Below, in pieces: positions 34,101 to 45,771 of a stretch of DNA of 64,000 bases. The position numbers and the translations under genes were made by a program. The notes under the pieces were generated by a model that was not told the origin of the DNA, ran no database searches, and worked only from the letters and a program-made list of their open reading frames with translations. Each line of letters begins with the position of its first letter. The first letter of the stretch is position 1. The stretch comes from Iris pallida (lineage: Eukaryota > Streptophyta > Magnoliopsida > Asparagales > Iridaceae): assembly GCA_029216955.1 (NCBI GenBank), contig JANAVB010029819.1:36623331-36687330 (forward strand), written 5' to 3'.

Positions 34101-35787
34101 TGTCTGACGAAGTGGTGGAGGATCAACCATCTGCGGTACCTAGCCCTTCGCGTAAGCGAAGCAGGCGCATGACTACCGCTGATGACCGAACTTATTCCAT
34201 GAAGCACGCTGCGGTAAGACGTCGCAGGCTGTTTATTGATGATGAGGACGTTGTTCCTGAGGTGATTTGGGCTTCAGCTGTTTCCTTCCTTCTTCTTCTA
34301 TGTTATGGCCTAATTACTTGTTTCTTTTGCTCTTTATAGGCGTCGGATGAGCTCGCTCCTCAGGATCCGATTACTGAGGCTGATCCGATCCTGTCTTACT
34401 TGGTCAGTGATGTGTGCACCGCTATCATTGCTGCTGGGGTGCTTCCGGTTGCGGCCGAGGATTTCCACCTTGCTGGGACCTCAACCCAGGGGGATGGGGG
34501 CTTTACCGCGCCTGTCCCTGAGACATCCGAACCCCAACATGATGACTCTGTGGGTGGGGAAACTACGCCGGCTGTGAACGAGCCGTCGTCCCCACGCTCT
34601 TCCCCGGGTAATACAAATCGAACCATAGCTCGTGGATAAGCCTATGTGTTCTTGTCATCTTTTCTTTCAGATTATGTCGACTAATGGCTGCTTTGGATGT
34701 TCAGATCCCAACCCTTCGTTGCCAGTGATTGATGTTGCTGGATCGTACCCTACCAGAGAGGGCCTGATAGAACCTCTCTGTGTCGAGGGACCTTCGTCTG
34801 GGTCGAGCTCGGGGTCCCGGGTAGCAGTACAACTGGGACAAGAGACGATGCCTCCTGTGTCCTCCTCTGCGAATGTAGTTTCGGGGGTCAACCTTTCCTC
34901 CCTGCCGAGCATCCAGGCTCTTCGGGCGGCGGAAGAGGAGTTAGCCGCCATCCAAGCATCTTTCCGTACGAAATTTGCTTCCTTGGTGGCGGGTGCAGTA
35001 ACTTCTGAAGCTGCTCCTTCGGTATCGTCTGCCGCTCTCCCCCTGATACCGTCCTCTACGGAGGTCTTGGATGACGCGTTACAGGATATGGTTGCCAGTT
35101 TCCATCGTCACTTGAAGAGAGGGGTTAAGGCAGCAGTGGAAAGGGGGACTCCCTTTACTCTGGCCCGTCGATGTGCCGGTGGCCAGATTAACATCCTTAA
35201 GACACTCCCTGGAGGAGGGGAATTGGCTGCACTTTTGGAGCCGAAGCTATTAGAAGCTGATCGCCTCATGGCCCAGTTTCGCTTGTTGCAACAGACTGAT
35301 TTACCTGCGGTCATAAATCAAGAGCGCAACTTTCTCATTATTGCGGTGGAGAAGGTGATGGCTGCCCGGGAATCGCTTAAACCGGCTATATTGAAGGACC
35401 GTCGAGATCTGACTCGGTTGCATGACCAGTGGAGCCGTCGGACTGAAGATTGCTCAACTCGGAAAGCGGATGCTTCTCGCGGGGTAACCGATACCCGGGA
35501 ACATATCCTTGAACTCTAGAGAAAACTGGCTTTCCTGGAGTCAGAGCTTGAGGCTGCTCATTTTGAGAAAGAGACTGCTATCCAGGAGGCTGATAAGTAC
35601 AGTCGGGCTTCTGCTAATCTAGAGCTTGCCCTAAAGAAGATGGAGGACAACTGGCAGGCATATACGCATCTGAATGACGCAGAGCAGTTATCCCAAGAAG
35701 CCGAGTGTCGAGCTAAGCAGAGGCTTGATCGGGGGACTGCCTTGGTGAAAAACCGTCTCTTGGAGTTGTGCAATGCCGAACTATAGT
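31199..35787 (+). pseudogene. TE3 antisense gene (aORF): spliced gene opposite to gag-pol
   Basis: This gene lies between integrase and the 3' LTR of TE3, on the other strand. Exon 1 is 31199-31319 (121 nt, starts MAPKSSK, Lys-rich), with donor ATG|GTAAGG. Intron 1 (31320-31839) ends TTTCTTCAG. Exon 2 (31840-34261) carries the best conserved part, around 'TGTFFAPGGELGLALHEM' (about 32614-32667), then 'YHYLMGWLLMHYRS', 'HLVYRYRNRVYLE' and 'GVRSWHYYNA'. It ends with an acidic stretch flanked by basic KKRKRG and RKRSRR, possible nuclear signals. Intron 2 is 34262-34339 and a third intron ends near 34670. The last exon is predicted coiled coil to 35787. Breaks are TAG 32874-32876 (Trp in TE1), a frameshift near 33560 and TAG 35517-35519. 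The GELG pattern resembles the plant mobile domain, a weak inference. Function is unknown; antisense frames here are known in Tat elements. Confidence 0.8.
31320..31839 (+). promoter_or_regulatory. Intron 1 of TE3 antisense gene, rich in CCGCAT motifs
   Basis: The intron has a GT...AG border and phase 1, and the same exon position as in TE1. It carries GCCGCAT near 31391, 31409, 31503, 31556 and 31651, and ACCGCAT near 31443, 31540, 31731 and 31755. These are the same motifs as the TE3 LTR array and the TE3 gag 5' part. Confidence 0.75.
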
Positions 35788-35870
35788 CGGCTTTTTTCTT
35801 TTTGTCCCTGTTTTCTTTCTTTCTGAAGGGAACATGATCCCGAAATATGTAATGCTTTTTTCTTCCTTCA

Positions 35871-35876
35871 AATAAA
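35871..35876 (+). terminator. Poly(A) signal of TE3 antisense gene
   Basis: AATAAA lies 84 nt after the stop codon, in a T-rich context. The TE1 gene has one at a similar distance. Confidence 0.6.
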
Positions 35877-35889
35877 GAGTACTTTCAAT

Positions 35890-37086
35890 TCTACCCTTCA
35901 TTTGTATTGCCTGCTGCGCCTGTGATATTGTGGTGATGTTTTCCCCCGCATAGGGGGTATATTTGTGGACCTGTTACCCATGGCGTACCTTGGTTTTAGG
36001 TAGAGATAACAAGTTTTGGTCAGGATACTTGAAGCAGCCATGGCAAAGTGGTCATGGGTGCTCTTGGTATTGGGAAAAGGAGTGCCGTAGAGCAGCTGGG
36101 CTCCTGGGGCATGATGAGATGATGGATTTATGCTAAGAAGTTTAGCTGAGGATATTTGTGGGCCTATTATCCTTGGCGTACATTGGTTTAGGATACGAAT
36201 AATAGGATGAAGGGGAACCGACATACTTGCTCAGAAGTAACGAGGACATGGCAAGTAGGAAGGTTTTTTAAACGTAGAGTCTTCCTACTCAGAGGTAATG
36301 AGAACATGGCAGGAGTGAACTCGACGGAGGATATTGATGGTCAACAGAGGACATTTGTGGTCAACAGAGGACATTTGTGGTCAACAGAGGACATTTGTGG
36401 ACCTATTACCCTTGGCGTACTCCGGTTGTGGGTACAGATAATAGGTCGAAGGGGGATCATCATACTTACTCAGAGGTAATGAGGACATGGCAAGTATGAA
36501 GGTTTCTTCGACGGAGCCTTCCCATTCAGAGGTAATGAGGACATGACAGGAGTGGGCTCAATGAAGGAGGGCACATAGAACGACTCAGAGGTAATGAGGA
36601 CATGGAAGTTCTATGTAAGGGGTAATTTGTTTTTGACGGAAGTGGAACGACTCAGAGGTAATGAGGACATGGCCATTTTGGAAATTTGTGGATCGATTAC
36701 CCTTTTTTTGCACTGGGAGTGCGGGTATTAGATCATGAGGGAGGATCTCCTTCGGGAAGGAAGTTCAGAGGTATGATCATACATAACTTTCTACCTGAAA
36801 GAGTGACCGGGATGTGAGTTCAGAGGCACCATCGGGTACATGACTCGAGAATCTGGAGAATGGTGAGCGTGAGTTCAGCGGTACCAGCGGGTACATGACT
36901 CGAAAATCTGACAAACTATGAGGGTGAGTTCAGTGGTATCAGCAGATACATGACTCGAAAATCTGGAAAATTATGGGGTGAGTTCAGTGGTACCAGCGGG
37001 TACGTGACTCAATAATCTGGAAAATTATGGGGGCGAGTTCATGGTACCAGTGGGTACATGACTCGATGATCTGGAGAGAATGTCGT
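35890..37086. repeat. Repeat-rich spacer between antisense gene and pol in TE3
   Basis: Three repeat kinds lie between the converging 3' ends. (1) Six copies of a CTCAGAGGTAATGAGGACAT-type unit near 36229, 36289, 36470, 36526, 36582 and 36651. (2) Four copies of an about 55-bp segment (35961, 36154, 36392, 36687) starting TTTGTGGACCTATTA and, in the better copies, ending TAATAGG, which can fold as a hairpin. (3) About five roughly 60-bp copies of text like GTACATGACTCGAAAATCTG at 36796-37080. Kinds 1 and 2 also occur at the same place in TE1. No reading frame is evident. Confidence 0.8.
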
Positions 37087-38500
37087 TTAGACATAATATT
37101 TCTTCAGGAACTTGCCGTTGACTGGCAACATGAGCAAGTCTCCGTTTTGCTTAGCGAGGCGGTAAGCACCGTTGGAGAATACTGTCTCGATGATAAATGG
37201 GCCTTCCCATTTTGGCTGGAACTTGCCGGCGATCTTGTGAGTCATGACCATTGGCCTCCGGACTGCCAGAACAAGATCGCCCAATTGGAATGTTCTGATT
37301 TTGACCTTCTTGTTGAAGGCTCCTGAGATGCGTGCTTGGTATAGCTCGATCCTTTGCTGAGCTAGGAGGCGCTTTTCATCTAAGGCCTCTAACTCTTGCA
37401 GTCGACGTCAGTAGTTGTCATCCGTCGTCAACTGATAAGTGAGGGTGACGCGGAGTGAGGTTATTTGAGTCTCTAATGGGAGAACTGCCTCACTCCCGTA
37501 CACTAGGGAGAATAGCGTATTCCCAGTGGCTGTTCAGACTGTGGTACGATAAGCCCATAAGCATTCGCCGAACTTCTCGTTCCAGTCGCGTTTGTTGGAG
37601 GAGACAAACTTCTTGAGGAGTTTGATGATTGTTTTATTGAATGCCTCTGCTAACCCATTTGCTGTCGGGTTGTACGGTGTCGAAGCGATATTCTGAATAC
37701 GATGCTTATCGTAAAACCGATAGAATACGTGGCTTGCAAACTGTGGACCATTATCATGGATGATCCTTCGGGGCAGTCCAAAGCGGTAGATGACGTGATG
37801 CTTAAGGAAGCTGATCACGTTTGAAGTCTTGACTTCTGCGAGTGGGACAGCTTCCGCCCATTTGGAGAAGTAATCAGTGATCGCAAGTATGAAGCGATGT
37901 CCTCGGGAGGAAGGTGGGGTGATTGGACCAATGATATCCATTCCCCATGCTTCGAATGGCCAGGACGCCACTATCGGATGTAGAAATTCGGATGGTTAGT
38001 GAATGAATTCCGTGTGGACTTGGCAGGATTTGTATTTTTTAGCATAATCTATCGCATCTGCCACCATCGTGGGCCAATAGTAGCCCATTCGTCGAAGGCG
38101 GTCTTGCAATTTTGGGCCGGGCTGGTGGGCCCCGCAGACACCGTCGTGAGCTTCTCGTACGGCTTCTTTGGCTTCTGCATTTGACAGACACCGAAGCAGT
38201 AATCCGTCGTAGGAGTGGCGATACAGCATTTTCATTTCTGTATCGTAGAAGAATATGAGAGAACGTCGTTTGATGGAAGTAGCTTCCTTTGGGTTCTCGG
38301 GCAGGATGTCGTAGACGACGAAGTCGATGAATGGTTCTCTCCAATCTGGGGCCTCATCGATCGTCTGGGAGGAATAACTCGCCACGAATTGTACATTGTT
38401 CTTGGGACAGACCAGTTCGTGGCCTATCACATCCACCGATTGGCGATCACAATTCGAGACTGCTAGGGAAGCGGCAAGACCGGCTAGGGCATCGGCTTCA
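37087..38500 (-). pseudogene. TE3 integrase, disrupted
   Basis: This enzyme would insert the cDNA into the genome. From the N-terminus it has a zinc-binding region (REAHDGVCGAHQ, then KKYKSC where the first Cys of the expected C-x2-C is Tyr), and a catalytic core with the DDE residues all present in GMDIIGP, HDNGPQF and GLAEAFN. The C-terminal part has GKFQPKWEGPF and ends GKFLKKYYV. Stops or shifts separate these parts (near 37996, 37534 and 37400), so no complete protein can be made. No chromodomain is seen, as expected for Tat elements. Confidence 0.87.
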
Positions 38501-38505
38501 ATATT

Positions 38506-40443
38506 TCAGAGTCTGGGGACGTGCTCGATGAAGAACCCCTCGAATGACGAGATGATATCGATCGCTATTTGGTGATAAGGAATCATGTCTTCGTGGCGGA
38601 CTTCGTACGAGCCCCGGATCTGATTGACGATTAGTTGGGAATCACCGTATGCTTCAAGATATTCTACCCCCAGCTCTCTTGCAAGTTGGAGGCCAATGAC
38701 CAGAGCATTGTACTCGGCCACATTGTTAGAGCAGGGCTCGGTGAGGGAATAAGCACGGTTAATCACCAATCCGGAAGGGAAGATCAGCACTACCCCAACT
38801 CCGACGACTATATTGCCTTTAGGTCCGGTCCTTGAAGTACCGTCAAAGAACATTCGCCATATAGCCTCGTGAGAGGTTGCATGCGAGTCGGTGACCTCGT
38901 CTGGGATCTCTTCATATATTCTGGAGGACTCCGAGCCTGGATGGGCTACTAAAAAGTCCGCCAGGGCTTGACCTTTGACTGCCTTTTGTGGGACAAAGAT
39001 CATATGATAAGGGGACAGCAATATTGCCCATGTAGCGAGTCGAGAGCTGAGTGCCCCTGGTTTAGTCATGAGGACTCTGAGAGGGTTGACTCGTGAGATC
39101 ACATGTATCGTTTGTCCGGTGACATAGTGCCGCATTTTCTGAATGGCGAACACCAGGACGAGGCATTCCTTCTCCACAGCGGTGTATCGGTGCTCTGGTC
39201 CAATCATCATTCGGCTGAGGTAATATATGGCATGTTCATGGCCTGCGTCGTTGTTCTGTGCCAGCAGAGCCCCAAGGGAGTGTTCCATTGCTCGTACATA
39301 GAGCAGGAATGGTTTTCCAGGAACCGGGGCCACCAAAACTGGAGGATTTGACAAATATTCTTTGATGCTGTCGAAAGCACGCTGACATTCCTCGTCCCAT
39401 ACGAATGAGACTCCTTTCTTCATGAGGTGCGTGAACGGTCGGCATCGCCCGGAGAGGTTGGAGATGAACCTCCTGATGTAGGCTAACCTCCCTTGGAGGC
39501 CTCTGAGTTCGCGAAGATTTCTCGGGGGGCCCATTTCCATGATTGCTTTTGTCTTCTTAGGGTCTACATGGATACCCTTTGCAGTGATGATGAAACCTAA
39601 GAACTTCCCGCTGGATACGCCCAGAAAGGACTTCGTAGGGTTCATTTTCAAATTGTGCGCTCGCATTAGGTCGAACACCGTCCTTAGATCCTACAGATGG
39701 TCTCCTTTGCAGCGGCTCTTAACGGCTATATCGTCAACGTAGCACTCCACTGTCTTGCGTAAGTGGTCTCTGAAGATAATGCTCATGGCTCTTTGATATA
39801 TGGTGCCAGCATTCTTTAAGCTAAAAGGCATAATTGCGTAACAGTATGTGCCAATCGGTGTTCGGAACGATGTATGCTTTTCGTCGTCAGGAGACATCAT
39901 GATTTGGTTGTACCCCGAGAAGCCATCCATGAATGACATACGTTCGAAGCCACAGGTATTGTCGATCATGATGTCTGTGATAGGAAGGGGAAATTCATCT
40001 TTGGGGCATGCCTCGTTCAGATTGCGGAAATCGATGCAGATTCGAATCTTCCCATTCTTCTTAAGGACGGGTACTATATTGGCGACCCAATCGGCATATT
40101 GCTCCTTACGAATGAAGCCGCTGGCTATCAGTTTGTTGACTTCGGCTTCGATCGCGTCCATGATGCCTGGACGGAAGCGTCGCTGTTGTTGCTTGACTGG
40201 CTTCGCATCTGGTCGAATATTGAGTTTGTGAAGAGCGATGTCGGGATTTAATCCTGGCATATCTTCATAGCTCCAGGCGAACATATCAATGTACTCTCTG
40301 ACAAGTTCTAGCAGCGACTCCCATTCTTCGTCTGTTAGGCTTTTACTGATGAAAATTGGTTTTGGAGAAGATTCGCTGCCGAGGTCAACTTGTATAACCT
40401 CATCTTCAGTAGGAGGTTCTCTCAGTTCGAACCGCTTTTCCCA
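38506..40443 (-). pseudogene. TE3 reverse transcriptase and two RNase H domains, disrupted
   Basis: RT signatures on the - strand are RRFRPGIMDAIEAEV, KKNGKIRICIDFRNLN, MSFMDGFSGYNQI, MPFSLKNAG and the catalytic CYVDD. A first RNase H of the usual Ty3 type follows (PFLLYVRAMEHSLGA, YYLSRMMIGPEHRY, VEKECLVLVFA). Then comes a second, archaeal-type RNase H (MFFDGTSRTGPKG, NNVAEYNALVIGL, AYGDSQLIVNQIRG) with acidic residues D, E and D in place. The double RNase H is a known mark of the Tat lineage. There is a stop near 39690 in the RT and one at 40444-40446 at the front. Confidence 0.9.
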
Positions 40444-42678
40444 TTATGTATCCAATTGCTGGGCCCACAGCTCTAACTCGAGGATCTCGGGGATGTCTTC
40501 GTCTTCCTCGTAAGCGTCGGCGAATGCCATGTTGACTGACATGACTTGTCTGAACACATCTCCGATGCTGGTATCCGAGTCGGAAGTTGGTGATCCGGTT
40601 GAACGTGACTGCCAGTCGCATTCTTCATCTGAACTTTCAGGGGTCGTAGTAGGCGTTACATACCCTAACCCGTATTGAGTTTTGTTATAGTAGTTCCGTG
40701 GTTTGCCCGCCGGGACTGGCGGCTTCAAAGGTAATCGTCGCCCAGTGCCGTAGTTCAAACCTGGCGTCGTCTCCAGATCATACCCCTGTTTCTGCATGAA
40801 ATATTTGGATTGAGGGCTATAGAGATACAGAGGCAGTCTCCCGGCATCTGACCCGAGGTCGGCTTCCTCTATGGTGAGGGGATGCGGGTTGTTCGTCCGG
40901 CCGAAGATGATCGGATGATCTCCTCCCTCGATTATTCGGTAAGCGTCTTCTACTGGAGTAAGCTGGATCGCGGCGTACACATTTGTCACTTGTGTGTATA
41001 GGTGAGTTCCTATACCGTGTTCCATAGCATACATTGTACATAGCTTATTGAGCTCGGTGTAGTTCAAAGATAACCCTTTATTGATGAAATAAGGTATCTT
41101 TTCTAGGGGGATTACATCATCTGCGGAGGGAACATCAGTGTGGGCGGCCACATACTTGGCTAGCCCCGGTTCCTCTTCGGCTACCTCCTGTGTGAACGAA
41201 GACTGAGAGGATGTCCTGGGAAGCTTGATTGTCAGTGGTTCAGTTGATGGAGCAGAGCATGGAGTTGTCGACAGACTAGCGATCCCCAGTTTGGCACTTG
41301 ATGTGTAGCGAGGAGTGGCTGGTTCGCTAGAAGTGTCAGACCTTATATCGGGGTGACGACCCTTCTTGGGAAGGCGTATCGTCAGTGGCCTATCGGAGGG
41401 ATTGAACTTCTCCGTTTGGGGTTGACCGACTCTCGGCAGTCTGATTGTTAGTGGCCCCGTTGTGGGTCTCGACACTTGGCCGGACCTTGGCAGCCGGATT
41501 GTCATCTGCTCCTCTTGCGCTGAGAGGCTGATTGCGTCCTTCCGCAGAGTGGCGGTAAGGGATGCGGACTTGCCCGGTTTGCGAGCTTGGAGGTGGATCG
41601 TCAGGGGTCCTTCTGATCTCGTGGCCGTTTCGGTGCTCGCTTGTTTATTTCCTTCATCAATGTGCCTTTTTGACTTTTCGTATAGGCAGGAGTTCGAGTA
41701 GTAGGATTCGACCCCTTTGAAGGGATCGATATCAGCAAATTCTGTCTTCACGAAGCCGTATTTGTCGACATATTTGAAGCACTGGTGTAGCATGGAAGGC
41801 ACGATCATGTAATCGTGTATCCATGGGCGCCCCAAGAGGATGTTATAAGAAGTGTCTGCATCTATGACGTAGCAGGTGACTTCGGATTGGAGGTCGTCAA
41901 TTTGACACTTCAGACGAATCTTCCCAATAGGGTAGCTCCTGTCCGAATTGAAACCGCTGATGGCGGTGCTTGTAGGTGTCAGACGATGCATTGGGATACG
42001 GAGATGATGTAGCAGACCCTTCGGGATGATGCTTATGGAAGAGCCAGGATCTATGTGCATCCGATCCACCTTCACGTCGCCGATGTACCCCGTATAGTAT
42101 AGCGGGCGATCGTGTAGGTTGGTCTTGATGAGCATGTCCTGCGGAGTGAAGACGATATTGGGCATCGCTCCCGTGCAGGCACTCTCTTGGAGATCCACGG
42201 GTGAGTCCTCCCCGGTGAGGTTGGATTGAGCCAGATAGACATCGGCATTTTGGAGTGCTTCGCTTAATGCAATACGAACGTCCTTGGAGAGCCTTAGGAG
42301 TTCGTATAGTGACAACTTGGCTGGTGTGTTAGCCAATTGTGCTAAGATGTCAAAGTTGTAGGGCCTCTCTAGCCCTTGGGCTGCTTCTTTTCGGAGGGAT
42401 TTGTCGAAGCGAGTCTCCTTCGGCCTAGGCTTGTCGGTCGTCGAAGGCTGAGCCGGTCCCGGAGCATCAGTTGTAGTGGGTTGATGATTTTCAGCTGGAT
42501 TGTCAACCACAGGTTGGGATTGTGCTCCGGACCGCGTGACGACGGCTGTAGCTTCCTCGTTGTCTGCCGAGATTGTGTGGCAGGTCCTGACTTTTCCACT
42601 TTTCTTTTTATCGGTGGTAGATGGTGTGGGCCGAGTCACTTCTGACACCAAGTCTGGATGGATCCACATGACCTCCCC
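40444..42678 (-). pseudogene. TE3 protease and linker region
   Basis: The 741-codon open stretch begins just after a TGA (42679-42681) and ends at a TAA (40444-40446). It has a Gag-to-protease joint (FDILAQLANTPAKLSLYELL), the protease motif IDPGSSISIIP (about 42030) and YNILLGRPWIHDY. A long linker follows with repeated 'LTIRLPR' units. The equivalent part of TE1 is interrupted by TE2 and TE3, so this is the clearest full view of the region. Protease residues look intact. Confidence 0.88.
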
Positions 42679-45600
42679 TCATGATGTAGTGAGGGGTACT
42701 AGACCGGCAGCCTGATCTCGGGGAGGTGGAAGATTGGTAATCTCCATTATCGCCAGAGGGACGGGGATCACCCCGTCTTGAGTCTCAGTCGGAGGAAAGC
42801 TGCCGAATTGTACGGACCCCATATTGGCCACCACGGTTATCTCTTCGAAATCGATGGCCAGAGCGTTCGAATCGATGAGGTTCTGGATGTACCGTTTCAG
42901 CTGGTAGCAATCGTGTGTAGCGTGATGAACATAGCGATGATAATGGCAGTATTTCGGATTCTCCATCTCTGCCGGCCGCGGTTCCCGTCTTGGTGGAGGA
43001 AGCTGAATTCTGTCCCCTTGTATGAGCATGTCCAAGATGGGCTTAACGTGACTGTCTTCGAAGGAGTAATCGATTTGCGGCCATTATTTGTCTGCTGGCT
43101 TCGGTTCAGGTTTTTGTGCAGTATTGGCCACCATAGCCTGCTTTCCCTTGCTGTCCAGATTGTTAGAGGGGCTACCCCCATTATCGTTGTTGGGACGCTT
43201 GCCCTTGTTTTCTCCTTCCGAGATATGCAATCCTAGTTGGCGAGCCTTCTTCAGTCGTTCTTCCGCGCTTGTGGCGCTGATGATGAATGTCTTCCAATCT
43301 TTGAATTGACTTTCGCCCATCCAGAGACTGATTGTTGGGAGCAGTCTCTTTTGGCAAATTTCAATTAAAGAGGAATCTGGATTTTCGAAGGGCAGCTTCA
43401 TGGCGGTTTGGCGGAACCGCTCAATATAGTTCCTTGTCAACTCCTTCTCCCCTTGGACGACGTCCATGAGGGTGGATATGGTGACGTCCTGCCCTACTTC
43501 GTAGAATCTCTCCAAGAACAGGTGCTTGAAGCCGGCGAAGGAGTGGATGCAGTTGTCTGGCAGATTGCGATACCAATCGAAAGCGATTCCTTCCAATGCC
43601 CCAATGAATAATCGCGTGAGGATAGCATCATCATGGGGCAGATGGTCGATGGTGACCTCGAAGTAAGTGATGTACCGACTTGCTGAGGTCTTGCCATCAT
43701 ACGGGTTGATATTGAACGGCTTATATTTTGGTGGGAATGGAACATCCCTCCATTCGACAGGGTATGGTTGCCGCATTCTGAGGTCTTGAGCGTTTTCTCG
43801 GGCATGGAACATGGCTCGGAGCTCCTGGACTTCTCTTTTTACTTCTCGGGCCTCATCTGTCGTGGTAGGGGCTGTTATTTCGGGAGGATTATTGCCCGAG
43901 TTTGGTGCCTCTGAGTTCGAGTCCGCATTGACCGTGGGACCCGTGCTTGTTTGGCCAGGCGTTCCTCCTTGCAGAGTTGGAAGAGCGGCTTTGATTTCAT
44001 CTACAGACTTGACCAAGGCTTGCAGTATAGCCTCCAAAGTGTCGATGCGTTGGCAATCGCTGGAACCACCTTGGTTGCTGTCCGTCATGAATACCGTCCT
44101 TACATGAGGAGTGATGGAAGGAACGGTGGAGGATGTGCCCTCCGAGTCGTACCCATGCACCGAGAAGTCATCGGGGTAAGTGGGAATGTTCTCTTCGGGC
44201 TCGGACTCGGAGGGAACGGTATCCCCAGCCTCGGAGCTTGCTTCGCCTTGAGAGCCATGGATATCCTCGGGGACATCAGTGTCTGTTGTACCTGATGGGA
44301 GAGTGGTTTCCCCGGGCTCGGCTCCTTGAAACATCGAATTGTTGTGTATGTTCGGAGGAGTGTTACTCCCAGTTCCTACGACCCCCAGCGATGTGGATGA
44401 TGAACTTCCTATTGCAGCAGATTTTGTCTTTGAACGGGTGTGTTGGAATATTCCGGTGGAGGACAGCCGTTTAGACGGTGGTTTCTTAGCTGCAGTGGTT
44501 GATGTCTTGGGGCTGGAGATGCTTGTCTTCTTTCCTCTCCCCTCGGCGAGGATCTTCTGAGTGGAATTGCAGGAGACAACAGGAGGTGCCTCGTCTTCTG
44601 AGCTCGGATGCCGTAGTCTTTGGAAGACGGATGGCCGGTCTTCCATTGCTGCCGTGTTGTTGCAACAGCAGTTGACGATGATTTGGGTGCAGTGACGTCC
44701 AAGCGAGGACTCTTTGCACACCGAGGCTCCTTCTCTTTCCTTGCGCTTGTGGAGGATCGCCTCACGCAGGTCAGAGGAACCACTTTGTCCTTTTGCCGCC
44801 GGGGGCTGGACTCGAGCGATTCTATACAACTTCCCATCAGAGGCCCGTGTGATAGTCAACGGGACGCCCCGATAGTCAGAGGTTGGGACAGCTGACTGGG
44901 CTTGATGAGCCCGCGCTGCCCTAGACTTCTTCTTTTTAGCACTTGCTGGTACGTAATAGGAAGAGTCTAAGTTGAATACCACAGAGTCTGGCTTATCATC
45001 CAGAGAAGCATCAGAGTCAGGACCGCATGAGAGACGGTCGAAGACTGATCGAGAGAAGCGTGGAACGGTCGCTATGCGGCTAGAATTGGGTGTCGTGCAG
45101 GCTGTCTGCATGCGGTTGTCTTCTGCCGTTGGATGAATTGTTTTTATGCGGCTAGGAGTCACGACCGTGCACGCTGGCCGCATGCGGTTGGCAATTGTGG
45201 CCGCATGGGTTTTCTGCAAGCGATTGACTTTCTTAGCTGCATGAGTTTCATCCATGTGGTTGGCAACTGTAGCCGCATAAGCTATGCGGCTAACAGATGT
45301 GGCCGCATGAGTTTTCTCCATGCGGCTGGCGGATGTAGCCGCATTAGCTTTCTTCCTGCGGCTAATACCCTTATGCGGCTCGGATCTCATAGAGTTCCTC
45401 TTTGCCCCTGCAAGTCCAGCATTATAGTATTTTTTTCTGCCGGACTTGGGGACAGCAGAGTTATCTATGGTCTGAAGTGGGGCCGCAGGAGAGTCTTTCT
45501 CGCCGTCTTGAGTAACAGAGGGTATTTCTGCAAGAGCTTCAGTAGGAATAAAGGATCGGGGTCTCCACTCCTTGCGGGCCTTCTTTGTGCGGGCTCGCTT

Positions 45601-45771
45601 CTGGACCGGGCCAGCGCTCTTGTCGGAGAGCATTTCTTCGAACGCCTGTTGGTCGAACCGGGCGACCATCTTTTGTTGCGTGGAGCCAAGCTTGGCTGCA
45701 TCCGATTGCGTCACCAACTCCTCAGCCGTGGAGAAGTTAGTCCCCAGCAGAGTCGCCATCGTGTTTGCCAT
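42679..45771 (-). pseudogene. gag: TE3 gag region, two in-frame stops
   Basis: The frame starts MANTMATLLG, with the first ATG inside the LTR tip and the second at the primer binding site. Residues about 120-240 form an Ala/Thr/Arg-rich region of degenerate repeats (KTHAATSVSRIAYAATV-like) that carries about ten exact ATGCGGC/GCCGCAT copies in the DNA. A Gag core follows near 43790-43280 (YPVEWRDVPFPPKYKP, PYDGKTSASRY, AFDWYRNLPDN), then a variant zinc motif CHYHRYVHHATHDC (C-x2-H-x4-H-x4-C). Stops are TAA 43084-43086 and TGA 42679-42681. Apart from these the frame is well kept. Confidence 0.88.
45741..45758 (-). other. TE3 primer binding site
   Basis: The - strand reads TGGCGACTCTGCTGGGGA, 3 nt from the LTR, the cleanest of the three sites. 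It overlaps the gag codons for ATLLG. Confidence 0.87.

Noticed and set aside
36200..36700. Regularly spaced repeats resembling a CRISPR array
   Set aside because: Plant nuclear context, imperfect units, uneven spacing and related spacers. They are retrotransposon spacer repeats.
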